The notes: generated from the letters alone by a model not told the origin. Numbered from the stretch's first letter, positions 7,437-17,011 are shown. The stretch is 64,000 bases of DNA from Streptococcus suis (GCF_017601095.1 NZ_JAGFUX010000004.1:124001-188000); one strand, 5' to 3'. Numbers and translations are program-made.

Positions 7437-9239
7437 ATGTCAAAACAACGTCATGAAATCGAAGAAAAATACCAGTGGGATTTAGCGACTATTTTCCCAA
7501 CAGATGAGGCTTGGGAAGCCGAGTTGGCTGATCTCCAAGCAGAAACAGAAAAAGCTAAGGCCTTTGCAGGTCACTTGTTGGACTCAGCTAAGAGCCTTTT
7601 GGAGATTAGCGAAACCCAGCTTGGTCTGATTCGTAGGCTTGAAAAGCTCTATGTCTATGCGAATATGAAAAATGACCAAGATACTCGTGAAGGGAAATAT
7701 CAGGAATTCCAAGCTAAAGGTATGACCCTCTATTCTGCCTTTTCACAGGCTTTTGCCTTCTATGAGCCAGAATTTATGGCCATTACTGAGGAGCAACTAG
7801 AGGCTTTCAAGGCAGAAGAGCCAGCTCTTACTCAGTACAACCACCAGTTTGAAAAACTCTTGGCAGCCAAGGATCACATCTTGTCACAAGAAGTAGAAGA
7901 AGTTCTTGCGGCGACCAGTGAGATTTTTGAAGCACCATCTGAAACATTCTCTGTCTTGGATAATGCTAGCCTGCGTTTCCCAGAAATCGCAGATGAGGAC
8001 GGCAAGTTGGTGCCCCTTTCTCACGGCAACTACATCTCCTTTATGGAGTCCAAAAACCGCGAAGTGCGTCAAGAGGCCTATGAGGCACTCTACGAAACCT
8101 ACGAGCAGTTCCAGCATACCTACGCCAAGACCCTTCAGTCTAACGTTAAGGTCAATAACCTGAAAGCTCGTTTGCGGAAGTACGATTCAGCCCGCCACGC
8201 AGCCCTTTCTGCCAACTTTATCCCAGAGTCCGTTTACGATACATTAGTGTCAGCAGTCAACAAGCACCTCCCGCTCTTGCACCGCTACATCAATTTGCGT
8301 AAGAAACTCTTGGGTATTGACGACCTTAAGATGTACGATATGTACACACCGCTTTCTAGCACAGACACAAAAGTTACTTATGAGGAGGCCTTGGCTACCT
8401 GTGCGGATACCTTGAACATCTTTGGTGATGAGTACGCAGCTATCGTCAAAGAAGCCTTTGAAAACCGCTGGATTGATGTCCATGTCAACGAAGGTAAACG
8501 TTCAGGAGCTTATTCGGGTGGTGCCTATGACACCAACGCCTTCATGCTCCTCAACTGGCAGGACAATTTGGACAATATGTACACCCTGATTCACGAAACA
8601 GGGCATTCACTTCATTCTATGTTGACTCGTCAGAACCAGCCCTATGTCTATGGTCACTATTCTATTTTCTTGGCTGAGATTGCTTCGACCACCAATGAAA
8701 ATCTCCTGACAGAGAAGCTCTTGGCAGAAGTAGAAGACGACAAGACCCGCTTTGCCATTCTCAATCACTACCTCGACGGCTTCCGTGGAACTGTCTTCCG
8801 CCAAACCCAATTTGCTGAGTTTGAGCAGGCGATTTACAAGGCTGACCAGGAAGGCCAAGTCTTGACCGCTGATTTCCTCAACCAGCTCTATGGTGAGCTT
8901 AACGAGAAGTATTACGGCTTGTCTGCGGAAGAAAATCCATTGATTCAGTACGAGTGGGCTCGTATTCCACATTTCTATTACAATTTCTATGTTTACCAAT
9001 ATTCAACTGGCTTTGCGGCAGCGTCTGCTTTGGCAGACAAGATTGTCAATGGTAGCCCAGAGGACAAGGAAAACTACCTCAATTATCTCAAGGCTGGTAG
9101 CTCTGATTATCCACTCAATGTCATTGCAAAAGCTGGCGTGGATATGACCAAGGAAGACTATCTCAACGATGCCTTCAAGGTCTTTGAAGCCCGCTTGACA
9201 GAGTTGGAAGCTCTCGTTGAGAAAGGTGTGCACCTATAA
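7437..9239 (+). CDS. pepF: Oligoendopeptidase F
   Basis: Cytoplasmic zinc metallopeptidase of family M3B that cuts short peptides, supporting nutrition and peptide turnover. The 600-residue length is normal for the family. The catalytic HEXXH motif is HETGH at residues 386-390, with the downstream Glu ligand region following ([12 protein letters not shown]). ATG 7437 has GGAGGA just upstream. In streptococci pepF follows coiA, but here a terminator and a -10 element separate them, so pepF can be expressed outside competence. The next gene starts two bases after its stop. Confidence 0.96.
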   Translation: MSKQRHEIEEKYQWDLATIFPTDEAWEAELADLQAETEKAKAFAGHLLDSAKSLLEISETQLGLIRRLEKLYVYANMKNDQDTREGKYQEFQAKGMTLYSAFSQAFAFYEPEFMAITEEQLEAFKAEEPALTQYNHQFEKLLAAKDHILSQEVEEVLAATSEIFEAPSETFSVLDNASLRFPEIADEDGKLVPLSHGNYISFMESKNREVRQEAYEALYETYEQFQHTYAKTLQSNVKVNNLKARLRKYDSARHAALSANFIPESVYDTLVSAVNKHLPLLHRYINLRKKLLGIDDLKMYDMYTPLSSTDTKVTYEEALATCADTLNIFGDEYAAIVKEAFENRWIDVHVNEGKRSGAYSGGAYDTNAFMLLNWQDNLDNMYTLIHETGHSLHSMLTRQNQPYVYGHYSIFLAEIASTTNENLLTEKLLAEVEDDKTRFAILNHYLDGFRGTVFRQTQFAEFEQAIYKADQEGQVLTADFLNQLYGELNEKYYGLSAEENPLIQYEWARIPHFYYNFYVYQYSTGFAAASALADKIVNGSPEDKENYLNYLKAGSSDYPLNVIAKAGVDMTKEDYLNDAFKVFEARLTELEALVEKGVHL

Positions 9240-9240
9240 G

Positions 9241-9717
9241 ATGATTTCCTATAACCGCTCTAGTCTGATTCCATTTGCGACGGCAGCTTGTTTATTTGTG
9301 ATTGCCCTGGGTTTACTGACTCACCCCAATACTGGAGAGCATCGGTTCCTAATGGCTCTAGTTTTATTGATTTCAGCCCTTGTTTTTACTGGCTGGGGGA
9401 TTTTTATCAGAAGACAAGCACCAGCCCTTGTGATTGGAGAACAGGGTGTCGAACTACGTCCGACCATGTTTGGGCCAAGGTCTAACTTTAGTTGGGAAGA
9501 TATTGTTTCTATTCAATATGTGGTTCGTCAGAGCGAGGGGCTACAGTATGTCATCTTGAAAAAAGATTTCCTCTTTTATGGAGAGAATCGTCAGTTTTTA
9601 ATCAGTATGCCTGTGGGTAAATTAGCAGAATTTGACTTCAATGATGTCTATCATTTTATTCAAGAGCAAGCCCCTCATGTCACTTGGGAATTTTCGGATG
9701 ATGTACAGTTTTATTAA
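9241..9717 (+). CDS. Membrane protein with PH-like cytoplasmic domain
   Basis: The 158-residue protein has two transmembrane helices at the N-terminus (about residues 8-28 and 36-55) followed by a beta-rich domain (GEQGVELRPTMFGPRSNFSW and on) that resembles bacterial PH-like or STM3941-type domains. ATG 9241 lies two bases after the pepF stop and GAAAGG lies within the end of pepF, so the two are probably co-transcribed. An in-frame TTG at 9217 is possible but has no ribosome site. Function unknown. Confidence 0.65.
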   Translation: MISYNRSSLIPFATAACLFVIALGLLTHPNTGEHRFLMALVLLISALVFTGWGIFIRRQAPALVIGEQGVELRPTMFGPRSNFSWEDIVSIQYVVRQSEGLQYVILKKDFLFYGENRQFLISMPVGKLAEFDFNDVYHFIQEQAPHVTWEFSDDVQFY

Positions 9718-9765
9718 AAAAGCAATGTCGAGATAGCGACAAATGAAATAATGAAAGGAGTTTGC

Positions 9766-10308
9766 ATGTTTACAGAAGAATCTCTCCAAGATATTTTTGA
9801 GATTGCGGATATTCTATCAGAAGGTGATGAGGTTTTATACCGTCAACTCAAGGAAATTGTTTTTGCACAAGATCCAGAAGCTTTATTGGACCATCTGGAA
9901 ACCTTGATTGCGCCTGAGTTCTTCCAAGATTTGTTGGAAAAATTTACGGACTCAGAAAAGAACAATCTATGGTATATTATGGTCTATCTGCTCATCCAAC
10001 GCAACTATATTGTTGTGACTGGTCAGACTGAGTTTTTGTCTAGCTTCATTCAAGGATTTGACAAAGTTCCCTTTATGCAGCGTTCAGGAATCACTCTCTG
10101 GTCTAAGCTCTTCCAGTTGGACACCAGAGATAGTCAGTTGAAATGGATTTCCAATATCAACCACATTTTGCTCTTGCAAGATGCGGTAGTAGGTGCCATC
10201 TATCTCAATGATGGGAAGAATTACTTCTTCCTTAGCAAGCTAGATCAAATCCAGAAGCTCAGCTATTTGTCAGAACGACTTGGATTTAGCATTCATATTG
10301 CGGGCTAA
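9766..10308 (+). CDS. Conserved hypothetical protein
   Basis: A 180-residue, acidic, mainly helical protein with no signal peptide or membrane segment. ATG 9766 is chosen because AAAGGAG (9754-9760) stands at the right distance; the in-frame ATG at 9751 overlaps that site. It lies 48 bases after the PH-like gene and ends at a strong terminator, so it is probably the last gene of the pepF transcript. I do not recognise the family; cytoplasmic location is inferred. Confidence 0.65.
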   Translation: MFTEESLQDIFEIADILSEGDEVLYRQLKEIVFAQDPEALLDHLETLIAPEFFQDLLEKFTDSEKNNLWYIMVYLLIQRNYIVVTGQTEFLSSFIQGFDKVPFMQRSGITLWSKLFQLDTRDSQLKWISNINHILLLQDAVVGAIYLNDGKNYFFLSKLDQIQKLSYLSERLGFSIHIAG

Positions 10309-10310
10309 GT

Positions 10311-10338
10311 AACCGCCTCCTATGGGAGGTGGTTTTTT
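10311..10338 (+). terminator. Terminator of the pepF gene group
   Basis: AACCGCCTCC pairs perfectly with GGAGGTGGTT around TATG and is followed by T residues. Confidence 0.92.
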
Positions 10339-10348
10339 CTTGTCATTC

Positions 10349-10377
10349 TTGACCCTATGCTGTTCCTGTGCTATACT
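10349..10377 (+). promoter_or_regulatory. Promoter with initiation point at the next start codon
   Basis: TTGACC (10349-10354) and TATACT (10372-10377) with exact 17-base spacing. Seven bases separate the -10 from the ATG at 10385, so the transcript should begin at or next to the A of the start codon. Confidence 0.7.
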
Positions 10378-10384
10378 GAAGATT

Positions 10385-11104
10385 ATGGTTGAAACTTATT
10401 CAAAAAATGCAAACCACAATATGCGCCGTCCAGTCGTTAAGGAAGAAATTGTGGATTTTATGCGTACAAAACAGGCGCCTAATAAAGGATTTTTGAAGGA
10501 ACTAGCGGCCTTTGCGCAAGAAGAAAATATTCCTGTGATTCCGCATGAGACTGTTGCTTTTTTCCGAGTGCTCTTGCAGTCTATTCAGCCCAAGGACATC
10601 TTGGAAATTGGGACCGCGATTGGTTTTTCTGCCTTACTAATGGCTGATAATTGCCCTGATGCTCGGATTACGACCATTGATCGCAATGAGGAGATGATTG
10701 GCTTGGCCAAGAGAAATTTTACTCAGTTCGATGAGCGAAAACAGATTCAACTTTTGGAAGGTGAGGCGCAGGATATCTTGCCCGGCTTGGATGATAGCTC
10801 TTATGATTTTGTATTTATGGATTCCGCAAAATCTAAGTATATCGTCTTTTTGCCAGAAGTTTTGAAAAAGCTGAAAAAGGGTGGCATGATTGTGATTGAT
10901 GATATTTTCCAAGGTGGTGATGTTGCCTTGCCAATCGAAGAGGTGAGACGTGGGCAGCGAACTATTTATCGAGGTTTGCATAAATTATTTGACGCAACCT
11001 TGCAACACCCGGATTTGACAGCCAGCCTAGTCTCCATCAGTGATGGTTTGCTTTTAATCCGTAAAAATGTGGATGAAGTTGCCCTCTTGACTGATGAAAA
11101 TTAA
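10385..11104 (+). CDS. SAM-dependent O-methyltransferase
   Basis: A 239-residue member of the small O-methyltransferase family (methyltransferase_3 type). SAM-binding motif I is LEIGTAIGFSALLMA near residues 73-86, followed by the acidic loop TTIDRNEE and a metal-site-like FMDSAKSKY near 140. The natural substrate in streptococci is unknown. The start MVETYSKNANHN is the conserved N-terminus of streptococcal homologs as I remember them, yet no SD precedes it and the promoter ends seven bases upstream; a leaderless mRNA is predicted. prsA follows 60 bases later with its own -10 element. Confidence 0.85.
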   Translation: MVETYSKNANHNMRRPVVKEEIVDFMRTKQAPNKGFLKELAAFAQEENIPVIPHETVAFFRVLLQSIQPKDILEIGTAIGFSALLMADNCPDARITTIDRNEEMIGLAKRNFTQFDERKQIQLLEGEAQDILPGLDDSSYDFVFMDSAKSKYIVFLPEVLKKLKKGGMIVIDDIFQGGDVALPIEEVRRGQRTIYRGLHKLFDATLQHPDLTASLVSISDGLLLIRKNVDEVALLTDEN

Positions 11105-11164
11105 GCAAGTTTTAAGCTTTTATGATATAATAATTGGGTTAAAGAAAAAAGGAGTAACACATAC

Positions 11165-12169
11165 ATGAAGACAAAAAAACTCATTGCAGGAGCAGTTACC
11201 TTGTTGGCAACAGTGACTCTTGCAGCTTGCTCAAGTTCTACGGACACTGACATCGTGACCATGAAGGGTCAAACGATTACTGTTTCTGAGTTCTACGAAC
11301 AGGTGAAGACAAATTCTTCTGCTCAACAAGTTCTCTTGTCTATGGTTATTACAGAAGTATTTGAAGAAAAATATGGCGATAAAGTCACAGATGCGGAAGT
11401 AAATGAAGCATTCGACACAATGGCTTCACAATACGGCGATTCTTTCGAAGCAGCCTTGACATCAGCAGGGTTGACAGCTGAAACTTACAAACAGCAAATC
11501 CGTACCAATAAATTGGTTGAATACGCAGTGAAATTGGCAGCTGAAGAAGAGTTGACAGACGAAAACTACCAAGCAGCATATGATGCATATACGCCAGAAG
11601 TAACAGCACAAATCATTAAACTAGATGATGAAGCAAAAGCTAAAGAAATTCTGGCTGAAGCTCAAAAAGAGGGTGCTGATTTTTCTCAATTGGCAAAAGA
11701 TAACTCAACGGATTCAACTACTAAAGAAGATGGAGGTACTGTTACCTTTGATTCAACTTCAACAGATATCCCAACAGAAGTTCAAACAGCAATCTTTGCC
11801 TTGGATGAAGGTCAAGTGGGAGCATCAGTTGTAACGGTTGTTGATATGACAACCTACACAACATCTTACTATGTTGTGAAATTGAATACCAAAACAGAAA
11901 AATCTTCAAACTGGGAAGATTACAAAGACATCTTGAAAGAAGTTATTTTAACAGAAAAACAAGCTGATTCAACCTTCATCGCAGGAGTTGTTTCACAAGC
12001 TCTTCAAGATGCAAATGTGAAAGTGAAAGATGCAGCCTTCCAAAGTGTCCTATCACAATACATCACATCCACTACTGAAAGTTCTTCTACGTCGAGCTCT
12101 TCAACAGAAGCCTCTAGTTCTTCAACAGAAGCATCTAGCACGACAGAATCAAGTTCTTCAGGTGAATAA
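11165..12169 (+). CDS. prsA: Foldase lipoprotein PrsA (parvulin family)
   Basis: Membrane-anchored extracytoplasmic foldase that helps secreted proteins fold. The signal peptide ends in lipobox TLAAC with lipidated Cys22. A PrsA N-terminal helical region is followed by a parvulin-like PpiC domain (about residues 145-245), then a helical segment and a Ser/Thr-rich tail from about 302 to 334. The tail is encoded partly by a 21-bp tandem repeat. Length 334 is typical. A TATAAT-type -10 and GGAG site precede ATG 11165. Unusually, an alanine T-box begins inside its stop codon, so prsA reads into that leader and has no separate terminator. Confidence 0.93.
   Translation: MKTKKLIAGAVTLLATVTLAACSSSTDTDIVTMKGQTITVSEFYEQVKTNSSAQQVLLSMVITEVFEEKYGDKVTDAEVNEAFDTMASQYGDSFEAALTSAGLTAETYKQQIRTNKLVEYAVKLAAEEELTDENYQAAYDAYTPEVTAQIIKLDDEAKAKEILAEAQKEGADFSQLAKDNSTDSTTKEDGGTVTFDSTSTDIPTEVQTAIFALDEGQVGASVVTVVDMTTYTTSYYVVKLNTKTEKSSNWEDYKDILKEVILTEKQADSTFIAGVVSQALQDANVKVKDAAFQSVLSQYITSTTESSSTSSSSTEASSSSTEASSTTESSSSGE
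12098..12139 (+). repeat. 21-bp tandem repeat in the prsA tail
   Basis: Two units (12098-12118 and 12119-12139) differ at two bases and each encodes a Ser-Ser-Thr-Glu-Ala-Ser-Ser type heptapeptide. Copy number change would lengthen or shorten the tail without shifting the frame. Confidence 0.8.
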
Positions 12170-12345
12170 TTAAGATTGGAAGGAATGTTCTGATTTCAGA
12201 AACTTGGCGGTTGCTGCGAGCCAAGACAGACTTCCTTCTTGCTACTTAATTTCTACAATTGAATACAGGTTATGAAATGAGAATGACAAGTCATTGAATG
12301 AAGGTGGTACCGCGGTTTTTCGCCCTTCGTTTGGTTTCTTGTTAT
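12168..12345 (+). promoter_or_regulatory. T-box leader, alanine specifier
   Basis: The conserved T-box AAGGTGGTACCGCG is at 12301-12314. Stem I base pairs AATTAAG (12168-12174) with CTTAATT (12245-12251); its distal arm CTTGGC / GCCAAG encloses GGTTGCTGCGA. The specifier loop places GCT at 12241-12243, an alanine codon, just before the closing strand. The terminator pairs AATGAAGG (12297-12304) with CCCTTCGTT (12323-12331), followed by T-rich sequence. Uncharged tRNA-Ala should stabilise the antiterminator and let transcription reach the LURP-one-related gene and alaS. Stem I begins within the prsA stop codon. Confidence 0.88.
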
Positions 12346-12361
12346 TTTTTTGGAGGTTATC

Positions 12362-12847
12362 ATGAAGCAATTTCAAGTGAAACAGCGCTTTACCTTTGGT
12401 GGTGAAAAATTTGATATTCGTGATAGTTTTGGGAATCTTGCTTATCAAGTGGAGGGCTCTTTTCTCGAAATTCCAAAACGATTTATCGTGACCAATTCCA
12501 GAGGTGGGGAAGTCTGTCAGATTACTAAGAAGTTTTTGACCTTCCTGCCCCAGTTTACCATTGATATGGTAGATGGTCATTCTTTCTACTTGCAAAAGGA
12601 ATTTACTTTTTTCAAGGATCGCTATAGCGTGGAAAATCTAGGTTTAATCCTAGACGGAAATATCTGGGATTTAGATTTTCGCTTGAAAAGGCCAGATGGT
12701 ATGCTCATAGCTGAAATCTCCAAAGAACTCTTTCATCTAACTTCTCATTACTCCGTTACTGTATTGGAGGACTCCTATGCAGATTTGGTTATCTCCCTCG
12801 TGATCGCAATCGACTATGTCGAAATGATGGAAGATGCATCGAGTTAA
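12362..12847 (+). CDS. LURP-one-related (YxjI-like) protein
   Basis: The 161-residue protein has the repeating beta-strand pattern of the LURP-one/tubby-like fold: KFDIRDSFGNLAYQVEGSF, then ITKKFLTFLPQFTI, then PDGMLIAEISKE, and ends with a hydrophobic helix (LVISLVIAIDYVEMM). Such proteins are thought to bind lipids or act at membranes, but no function is proved in bacteria. ATG 12362 follows GGAGG at 12352-12356. It lies between the alanine T-box and alaS, so it should be induced by alanine-tRNA starvation together with alaS. Confidence 0.8.
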   Translation: MKQFQVKQRFTFGGEKFDIRDSFGNLAYQVEGSFLEIPKRFIVTNSRGGEVCQITKKFLTFLPQFTIDMVDGHSFYLQKEFTFFKDRYSVENLGLILDGNIWDLDFRLKRPDGMLIAEISKELFHLTSHYSVTVLEDSYADLVISLVIAIDYVEMMEDASS

Positions 12848-12918
12848 CCCTAACATAAAATTTTAAAAAATTGGTATAGTTGGCTAGCTTGCTAAATTGA
12901 ACCAGTCTAATCAAAAAC

Positions 12919-12975
12919 GAAAGGAAAGGGCACTGGGTTTATTTGGAATTGAACTCGGGCTAGGTCCGTTCGCTT
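12919..12975 (+). repeat. Partial copy of the alaS-leader repeat
   Basis: GAAAGGAAAGGGCA, then GAACTCGGGCTA and a GTCCG end, match the 5' part of the full element at 13084. The rest of that element is missing here. It lies in the 378-base gap between the LURP-one-related gene and alaS. Confidence 0.7.
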
Positions 12976-13002
12976 TAATTATCATTATATGAAAGGAAAT
13001 GT

Positions 13003-13028
13003 TCAATTTAACTGTTTCGTTAAATTGA
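13003..13028 (+). repeat. Intergenic hairpin before alaS
   Basis: TCAATTTAAC (13003-13012) and GTTAAATTGA (13019-13028) form a perfect 10-bp stem with a 6-base loop. There is no T run after it, so it is not a standard terminator. Confidence 0.65.
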
Positions 13029-13083
13029 CCCCGCCCGGAAGGCTCGCTTCTTTCTAATGCTGACTTCTCAAAATATCTAAATG

Positions 13084-13214
13084 AAAGGAAAGGGCATCGA
13101 GTTTATTCTGAAATGAACTCGGGCTACGGACTTTGTCAAAAAGAGAAACCCTTCCTAGACGCAAGCGTCTTAGTCAGGTTTCCTATTTTGACGGTGTCCG
13201 CTTAACGCCCTTAG
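13084..13214 (+). repeat. Structured intergenic repeat element (alaS copy)
   Basis: A long imperfect palindrome: arms 13127-13151 (CGGAC, GTCAAAAA, AAACCC) and 13177-13200 (GGTTT, TTTTGAC, GTCCG) flank a perfect AGACGC-AA-GCGTCT hairpin at 13157-13170. Outer ends AAAGGGC and GCCCTT also pair. A related element lies at 20335-20434. It encodes no protein and fills the alaS leader up to 12 bases before the start codon. Confidence 0.8.
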
Positions 13215-13225
13215 TATCTTAACTT

Positions 13226-15844
13226 ATGAAAAATCTATCTTCTGCTCAAATTCGTCAAATGTGGTTGGATTTCTGGAAATCAAAAGGCCACTCTGTTGAG
13301 CCTTCCGCAAACCTTGTACCTGTCAACGATCCGACACTTCTTTGGATCAACTCTGGTGTGGCAACCCTTAAAAAATATTTCGACGGATCTGTCATTCCTG
13401 AAAATCCACGGATTACCAATGCTCAAAAATCAATCCGTACCAACGATATTGAAAACGTTGGTAAGACAGCTCGTCACCACACCATGTTTGAAATGCTTGG
13501 TAACTTCTCTATCGGAGATTATTTCCGTGATGAAGCGATTGAGTGGGGCTTTGAGCTCTTGACTAGCCCAGAATGGTTTGCCTTTCCAAAAGACAAGCTC
13601 TACATGACCTACTATCCAGACGATGTGGATTCTTACAACCGCTGGATTGCTCTTGGTGTTGAACCAAGCCATCTCATTCCACTTGAAGATAACTTCTGGG
13701 AAATTGGTGCAGGTCCTTCTGGTCCAGATACGGAGATTTTCTTCGACCGTGGTACAGACTTTGACCCTGAAAACATTGGCATTCGTTTGCTGGAAGAAGA
13801 CATTGAAAACGACCGTTACATCGAAATTTGGAATATCGTATTGTCACAATTCAACGCTGATCCAGCTGTTCCGCGTTCTGAATACAAGGAATTGCCAAAT
13901 AAAAACATCGATACGGGTGCAGGTTTAGAGCGTTTGGCAGCTATTTTCCAAGGAGCTAAGACTAACTTTGAAACGGACCTCTTCTTGCCAATCATTCGTG
14001 AAGTTGAGAAGATTTCTGGTAAGACCTATGACCAAGACGGCGATAACATGAGCTTCAAGGTCATCGCAGACCACATCCGTGCCTTGTCATTTGCCATCGG
14101 TGACGGTGCCCTTCCAGGAAATGAAGGTCGTGGTTATGTCCTTCGTCGTCTTCTCCGTCGTGCTGTCATGCACGGTCGCCGTTTGGGTATCACTGAGCCA
14201 TTCTTGTACAAGTTGGTGGAAACGGTTGGCAATATCATGGAAAGCTACTACCCAGAAGTGCTTGAAAAACGTGACTTTATCGAGAAAATCGTTAAGCGTG
14301 AGGAAGAAACCTTTGCTCGCACCATTGACGCTGGTAGCGGTCACCTAGAGGAACTTTTGGCTGACTTGAAAGCAGCTGGTAAGGACACTCTTGAAGGTAA
14401 GGATATCTTCAAACTCTACGATACCTACGGTTTCCCTGTGGAATTGACCGAGGAATTGGCAGAAGATGCGGGCTATAAGATTGACCATGAAGGCTTCAAG
14501 GTTGCCATGAAGGAACAGCAGGACCGTGCCCGTGCTGCCGTTGTCAAAGGTGGCTCAATGGGTATGCAAAATGAAACCCTGGCAGGTATTACCGAAAGCT
14601 CAACCTTTGTCTATGGACAAAATAGCCTAGATGCCAAATTGGAAGTCATTATCGCGGACAATGAGCGGACAGAAGCTGTGTCAGAAGGTCAAGCCCTCCT
14701 TGTCTTTGACCAAACACCATTCTACGCTGAAATGGGTGGTCAGGTTGCCGACCGTGGTGTCATTAAAAATGATTCAGGTGATGTCGTTGCGACAGTTGTG
14801 GATGTGCAGAAAGCGCCGAATGGTCAGCCATTGCACACCGTAGAACTCTCTGCCAGCATTTCGCTTGGTCAAACTTACACACTTGAAATCGATAGCAACC
14901 GTCGTCGTGGCGTTGAGAAAAACCACACAGCAACTCACTTGCTTCATGCCGCTCTTCACCATGTCATCGGTGAGCATGCAACCCAGGCTGGTTCCTTGAA
15001 CGAGGAAGGATTCCTCCGCTTTGACTTCACACACTTTGAAGCAGTGACAGCTGATGAACTTCGTCGTATTGAAAATGAAGTCAATGAAAAAATCTGGGAA
15101 GCCTTGGATATTGTCACAGTTGAAACGGATGTTGATACGGCTAAAGAAATGGGGGCTATGGCCCTCTTTGGTGAGAAGTATGGCAAAGTGGTTCGTGTGG
15201 TTACAATCGGTGACTATTCTATCGAGCTTTGTGGTGGTACCCACGTTGGCAATACAGCTGAAATCGGTCTTTTCAAGATTGTCAAAGAAGAGGGAATCGG
15301 TTCAGGTACCCGCCGTATTTTAGCGGTGACAGGCAAGGAAGCTTTCCTAGCTCTTCGTGACCGCGAGGATGCTCTCAAAGCTGTTGCGCAGACCCTTAAA
15401 GTGCCACAAATCGACCAAGTGCCGACAAAAGTGGAGGCACTGGCTGTGGAGCTCCGCGATTTGCAAAAAGAAAATGCTAGTCTGAAAGAAAAGGCAGCGG
15501 CAGCAGCTGCTGGAGATGTCTTCAAAGATGTTAAAGAGGCAAATGGTGTCCGCTACATTGCTAGCCAGGTCCAAGTTTCAGATGCAGGTGCTCTCCGTAC
15601 CTTCGCTGACAACTGGAAGCAGAAAGACTACTCGGATGTCTTGGTGTTGGTTGCGGCCATCGGCGACAAGGTCAATGTCCTTGTGGCAAGTAAGTCAAGC
15701 GATGTACATGCAGGAAACCTCATCAAAGTCCTAGCGCCAATCGTAGCAGGTCGTGGTGGCGGTAAGCCGGACATGGCTATGGCAGGTGGTAGCGATGCGT
15801 CTGCTATCCAAAACCTCTTGAACAGCGTTGCGGAAAACTTGTAA
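13226..15844 (+). CDS. alaS: Alanyl-tRNA synthetase
   Basis: Charges tRNA-Ala and clears mischarged Ser/Gly. The 872-residue class II enzyme has the catalytic core (about 1-440), an editing domain with the metal set His567, His571, Cys669 and His673, and the C-terminal DHHA1 domain ending in a Gly-rich [14 protein letters not shown] stretch. ATG 13226 starts a canonical N-terminus, but no SD is visible in the preceding 20 bases, which is unusual in this window. The gene lies some 880 bases downstream of the alanine T-box, with the LURP-one-related gene and structured repeats between, so the T-box probably governs it at a distance. A terminator follows. Confidence 0.97.
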   Translation: MKNLSSAQIRQMWLDFWKSKGHSVEPSANLVPVNDPTLLWINSGVATLKKYFDGSVIPENPRITNAQKSIRTNDIENVGKTARHHTMFEMLGNFSIGDYFRDEAIEWGFELLTSPEWFAFPKDKLYMTYYPDDVDSYNRWIALGVEPSHLIPLEDNFWEIGAGPSGPDTEIFFDRGTDFDPENIGIRLLEEDIENDRYIEIWNIVLSQFNADPAVPRSEYKELPNKNIDTGAGLERLAAIFQGAKTNFETDLFLPIIREVEKISGKTYDQDGDNMSFKVIADHIRALSFAIGDGALPGNEGRGYVLRRLLRRAVMHGRRLGITEPFLYKLVETVGNIMESYYPEVLEKRDFIEKIVKREEETFARTIDAGSGHLEELLADLKAAGKDTLEGKDIFKLYDTYGFPVELTEELAEDAGYKIDHEGFKVAMKEQQDRARAAVVKGGSMGMQNETLAGITESSTFVYGQNSLDAKLEVIIADNERTEAVSEGQALLVFDQTPFYAEMGGQVADRGVIKNDSGDVVATVVDVQKAPNGQPLHTVELSASISLGQTYTLEIDSNRRRGVEKNHTATHLLHAALHHVIGEHATQAGSLNEEGFLRFDFTHFEAVTADELRRIENEVNEKIWEALDIVTVETDVDTAKEMGAMALFGEKYGKVVRVVTIGDYSIELCGGTHVGNTAEIGLFKIVKEEGIGSGTRRILAVTGKEAFLALRDREDALKAVAQTLKVPQIDQVPTKVEALAVELRDLQKENASLKEKAAAAAAGDVFKDVKEANGVRYIASQVQVSDAGALRTFADNWKQKDYSDVLVLVAAIGDKVNVLVASKSSDVHAGNLIKVLAPIVAGRGGGKPDMAMAGGSDASAIQNLLNSVAENL

Positions 15845-15856
15845 TTAAACAAATCA

Positions 15857-15889
15857 AACTCTTTTATCCTCTGGATGAAGGAGTTTTTT
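15857..15889 (+). terminator. Terminator of alaS
   Basis: AACTCTTTTATCC pairs over 13 positions, including two G-T pairs, with GGATGAAGGAGTT, followed by T residues. A TG-extended -10 (TATAAT, 15892-15897) follows directly and may serve the PfkB gene. Confidence 0.88.
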
Positions 15890-15970
15890 GGTATAATATG
15901 CCTGTCTATATTTTAGCAATTAAGAATAATCGATTCTAACTGAATGGTCTATTATTAAACGGAGGAAAAA

Positions 15971-16906
15971 ATGGGAAAATGTTTAGTCATCGGCTCAACA
16001 GTCTGCGATGTAATGATCTATTTGGATAGATTACCTGGTCGACAGGGTGATGCACATATAAAAAAACAAGTCATGTCTCTTGGCGGTTGTGCATTTAATG
16101 TTGTCAGTATTCTCCATCATCTCGGAGTAGAATATGATTTCATTTCACCCGTTGGGACTGGCACATATGGAACATTTGTAAAAGAGGGTCTAAATCAGTT
16201 GGGGATTCAAACGCCAATTTCAATAGAAGGTGCAAATGGTTGTTGTTACTGCTTTGTGGAGTCGGATGGCGAACGAACATTTTTGTCTGATCATGGAGTG
16301 GAGTATAGTTTCAGTCCTTCTTGGTTGGATGGATATGACCTATCTCAGTATGGCCTTGTCTATATTTGTGGATTAGAAGTGGAGGAAGAAACAGGTCAAG
16401 CCTTAGTTGACTGGTTGAAAACGTGTGGTCGGCAACTGATTTTTGCTCCTGGACCAAGAGGGAATCTAATTCCAGCCAATCGAATGTCACAGCTATTAGC
16501 CCTATCTCCCATCCTTCATCTGAATGAGCAGGAGGTAATGAGTCTTGCTCAAGAAATAGATATTGAAAAGGCTATTCAGGTTTTATTCGATAGAACCCAG
16601 CAGCTTATCATTGTGACCAAGGGTTCTAATGGAGCCATCGCTTTTGATGGAGAGTGGCATGAGGCGCCAAGTTTTCCTGCTATTGTAAAAGATACAATTG
16701 GTGCGGGTGATAGTCATGTTGGCGCAATGATGGCTGCCTTAGTTACTGAAAAATCAGTTGCGGACTCCCTAGTATTTGCAAATCGTGTTGCTAGTCATGT
16801 TGTGGCTACACAGGGAGTACACTTACCAACTCCTATATACGAAGAGTTGAAAATGTGTTTGAATAATCTTTCATCAAATGTCTTGATGAAACATAAGAAA
16901 TGCTAA
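15971..16906 (+). CDS. PfkB-family carbohydrate kinase
   Basis: A 311-residue ribokinase/PfkB-fold kinase. The first PfkB signature region is seen in MSLGGCAFNVVSILHHLG (about 37-54), and the second in DTIGAGDSHVGA with catalytic Asp247 in the GAGD anion hole. It should transfer phosphate from ATP to a sugar or nucleoside hydroxyl; the substrate cannot be read from the sequence. GGAGG precedes ATG 15971. It stands alone between two terminators, with no sugar transporter beside it. Confidence 0.85.
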   Translation: MGKCLVIGSTVCDVMIYLDRLPGRQGDAHIKKQVMSLGGCAFNVVSILHHLGVEYDFISPVGTGTYGTFVKEGLNQLGIQTPISIEGANGCCYCFVESDGERTFLSDHGVEYSFSPSWLDGYDLSQYGLVYICGLEVEEETGQALVDWLKTCGRQLIFAPGPRGNLIPANRMSQLLALSPILHLNEQEVMSLAQEIDIEKAIQVLFDRTQQLIIVTKGSNGAIAFDGEWHEAPSFPAIVKDTIGAGDSHVGAMMAALVTEKSVADSLVFANRVASHVVATQGVHLPTPIYEELKMCLNNLSSNVLMKHKKC

Positions 16907-16930
16907 ATTGTTACCTATTAATTAGAATCT

Positions 16931-16953
16931 AAAGACCGATTTAGGTCTTTTTT
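16931..16953 (+). terminator. Terminator of the PfkB gene
   Basis: AAAGACC (16931-16937) pairs with GGTCTTT (16944-16950), followed by T residues. Confidence 0.85.
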
Positions 16954-17011
16954 GTATGGTATTCTAGTCATTTTGACAATGTTCATAAACTTTATGACAA
17001 AAATTATTATT

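Noticed and set aside
13188-13226. Leaderless start for alaS like the other three
   Set aside because: TTGACG at 13188 has no -10 at proper spacing, and TATCTT at 13215 has no -35 and is only five bases from the ATG. Evidence is too weak.
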